Below are positions 5,734 through 6,824 of a stretch of 6,824 nt of DNA, piece by piece (the first letter of the stretch is position 1; the number at the start of each line of letters is the position of its first letter). The stretch is taken from positions 1-6,824 of the forward strand of contig DAOVBK010000087.1 of the NCBI GenBank assembly GCA_030670605.1, written 5' to 3'. Below the pieces are notes generated by a model. That model ran no database searches. It worked only from the letters and a program-made list of their open reading frames with translations, and was not told the DNA's origin. The DNA is from Candidatus Stahliibacteriota bacterium. GTDB lineage: Bacteria; Hydrothermota; Tepidihabitantia; SM23-42. The position numbers and the translations under genes were made by a program.

Positions 5734-6824
5734 ATGAAGAAATTAGTAGTGCTGTTTGTGTTGGTAGTAGTATGCTTTGCATATGAAATGCCAGTGAAAA
5801 GAGACTATGTCGACGGCGTATCTGTGCAGCCGGAAACGCGCACATCACTGAGAGACAGAATACTCATAGCACCGATCGGTGATATCAGAGCAATCATGGG
5901 GACACAGGGGAAAAACATCACCGTCAGTACGGGAGGCGAAGCAATCGCAGTAGTCTTCGGTGATCCTACACCAGACCCGCAAAATTTCATGGAGGTGAAG
6001 ATCGCGTACTCGACAGATGATGGTGCAACGTGGACAATCTATGGTCCGTTCTCTGGTGAATATGCACGTATCTATCCGGGTGTTGATGGTTCGCCCGATT
6101 TTGACGAGAACCCCGGCGAACTATTTTTCTCGTTTCAAGAAAGCCCATACGGTTATGCAGAAGGTAATCTTAAAACCATGATAGAAGAAGGCACGCCATC
6201 AGCATCATCGCCTTCAACGCCGCTTGCACTTCCTCAGGCAACGGGTCCAGATCTGTGTCCATGGCATACTGGTGTTGCGGTTAGCCCAGATGATCCTTTC
6301 CACCTCATCGTCAATGCCTTCAGCTACTTGAACAATGGAAATGAGCATCTGTATGCGTGGGTGTCAGAAGATGGTGGATATACCTGGTCAGATACAATCA
6401 GGGTAGCACGGGGGATTGACCCTATTGCCGGAAGTTCAGGCGCTGGCAAGTGCCGTCAGGGTACTGGCGACTACGCGATGATTGCATTCCACGATACAGT
6501 GACGGTGGGCGCTACCGTGGTCACCGCACCACACCACATTGAATCCACTGATGGTGGTTATACCTGGACCAACTGGACAGAACTATCCGTCCCCGCGATC
6601 TTTGCAACATCACAGTTCTGGTGGCATGAGCTTGACTGCGAAGTCATTAATGGTGAACCATGGGCAATACATACTGATCTTGAGGCCGGGGGTGCTGGTG
6701 GCATGTGGTTGTATCATGGCACTGGCAGTCCAGGTTCATGGACATGGGAGGTATGGGATGTCCGGGAGCTCGGCGCAGAATCAACCTGGATTGCTGATAC
6801 GTTATTCATTGCAGCACCGAGCCA
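5734..6824 (+). CDS. exported Asp-box (BNR) beta-propeller-like protein, 3' end beyond window
   Basis: An open frame of 363 codons runs off the window. The N-terminus has two lysines, a hydrophobic core LVVLFVLVVVCF and a probable cleavage after Ala16, a classical Sec signal peptide. No good lipobox is present. Three Asp-box motifs of the S-x-D-x-G-x-T-W kind are visible: STDDGATW (93-100), SEDGGYTW (211-218) and STDGGYTW (271-278). They mark beta-propeller blades as in sialidases and related carbohydrate-active or binding proteins. Each motif sits in a strand/loop context rich in Trp, Gly and Asp. Catalytic sialidase residues (arginine triad, FRIP) are not evident in the part seen, so an enzymatic function cannot be claimed. 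The missing C-terminus may carry a sorting or anchor domain. ATG 5731 is an alternative start. Confidence 0.85.
   Translation, partial: MKKLVVLFVLVVVCFAYEMPVKRDYVDGVSVQPETRTSLRDRILIAPIGDIRAIMGTQGKNITVSTGGEAIAVVFGDPTPDPQNFMEVKIAYSTDDGATWTIYGPFSGEYARIYPGVDGSPDFDENPGELFFSFQESPYGYAEGNLKTMIEEGTPSASSPSTPLALPQATGPDLCPWHTGVAVSPDDPFHLIVNAFSYLNNGNEHLYAWVSEDGGYTWSDTIRVARGIDPIAGSSGAGKCRQGTGDYAMIAFHDTVTVGATVVTAPHHIESTDGGYTWTNWTELSVPAIFATSQFWWHELDCEVINGEPWAIHTDLEAGGAGGMWLYHGTGSPGSWTWEVWDVRELGAESTWIADTLFIAAPS

Noticed and set aside
5666..5990. Minus-strand open frames overlapping the start of the exported protein
   Set aside because: They are antisense to a gene with a clear signal peptide, ribosome site and Asp-box motifs, and show no domain of their own.

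Overview
The window looks like bacterial DNA of moderate GC content. It has a bacterial-type tRNA-Pro, two consensus sigma70-like promoters and Shine-Dalgarno sites, yet carries a V/A-type (archaeal/vacuolar-like) ATPase operon rather than F1Fo. V-type ATPase, a C25-like cysteine peptidase, a secreted Asp-box protein and short tandem heptamer/octamer repeats together would fit an uncultivated lineage of the WOR-3/Stahlbacteria or Cloacimonas kind. That placement is an inference with low confidence; nothing here is a phylogenetic marker that can be placed by eye.

Positions 1-5267, minus strand: one tightly packed operon of six genes, read from right to left. They are a C25 (gingipain-like, caspase-fold) peptidase homologue (5267-4179), a small basic protein of unknown function (4182-3904), and V/A-ATPase subunits C (3907-2993), F (3003-2680), A (2683-875) and B (878 to beyond the window start). 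All five junctions overlap (four of the ATGA/GTGA type, one of 11 bp), so translation is probably coupled throughout. The operon has a consensus promoter (TTGACA, 16 bp, TATAAT) placed so close to the first ATG that the mRNA should be leaderless or nearly so. The stator subunits E/G, the membrane subunits I and K, and subunit D are not in the window. Subunits A and B form the catalytic head, F belongs to the central rotor and C joins the rotor to the membrane ring. How the leading peptidase-like protein relates to the ATPase is unknown, and this is the most unusual genetic arrangement here.

Positions 5268-5470: a divergent promoter region followed by tRNA-Pro(UGG) on the plus strand, with its own consensus promoter.

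Positions 5471-5730: a repeat region built of heptamers (purine-type AGGxAxC and pyrimidine-type CCTxxxC). They are arranged around two hairpin copies 101 bp apart that differ by a compensated base pair, and a GGGG/CCCC palindrome follows. A related octamer array (TCTCCxxG) forms the 3' end of the peptidase gene at 4194-4249. Changing its copy number by one unit would switch the reading frame, and losing one unit would fuse the peptidase to the next gene.

Positions 5734-6824, plus strand: the 5' part of a gene for an exported protein with three Asp-box (BNR) motifs, probably a sialidase-like beta-propeller, running off the window end.
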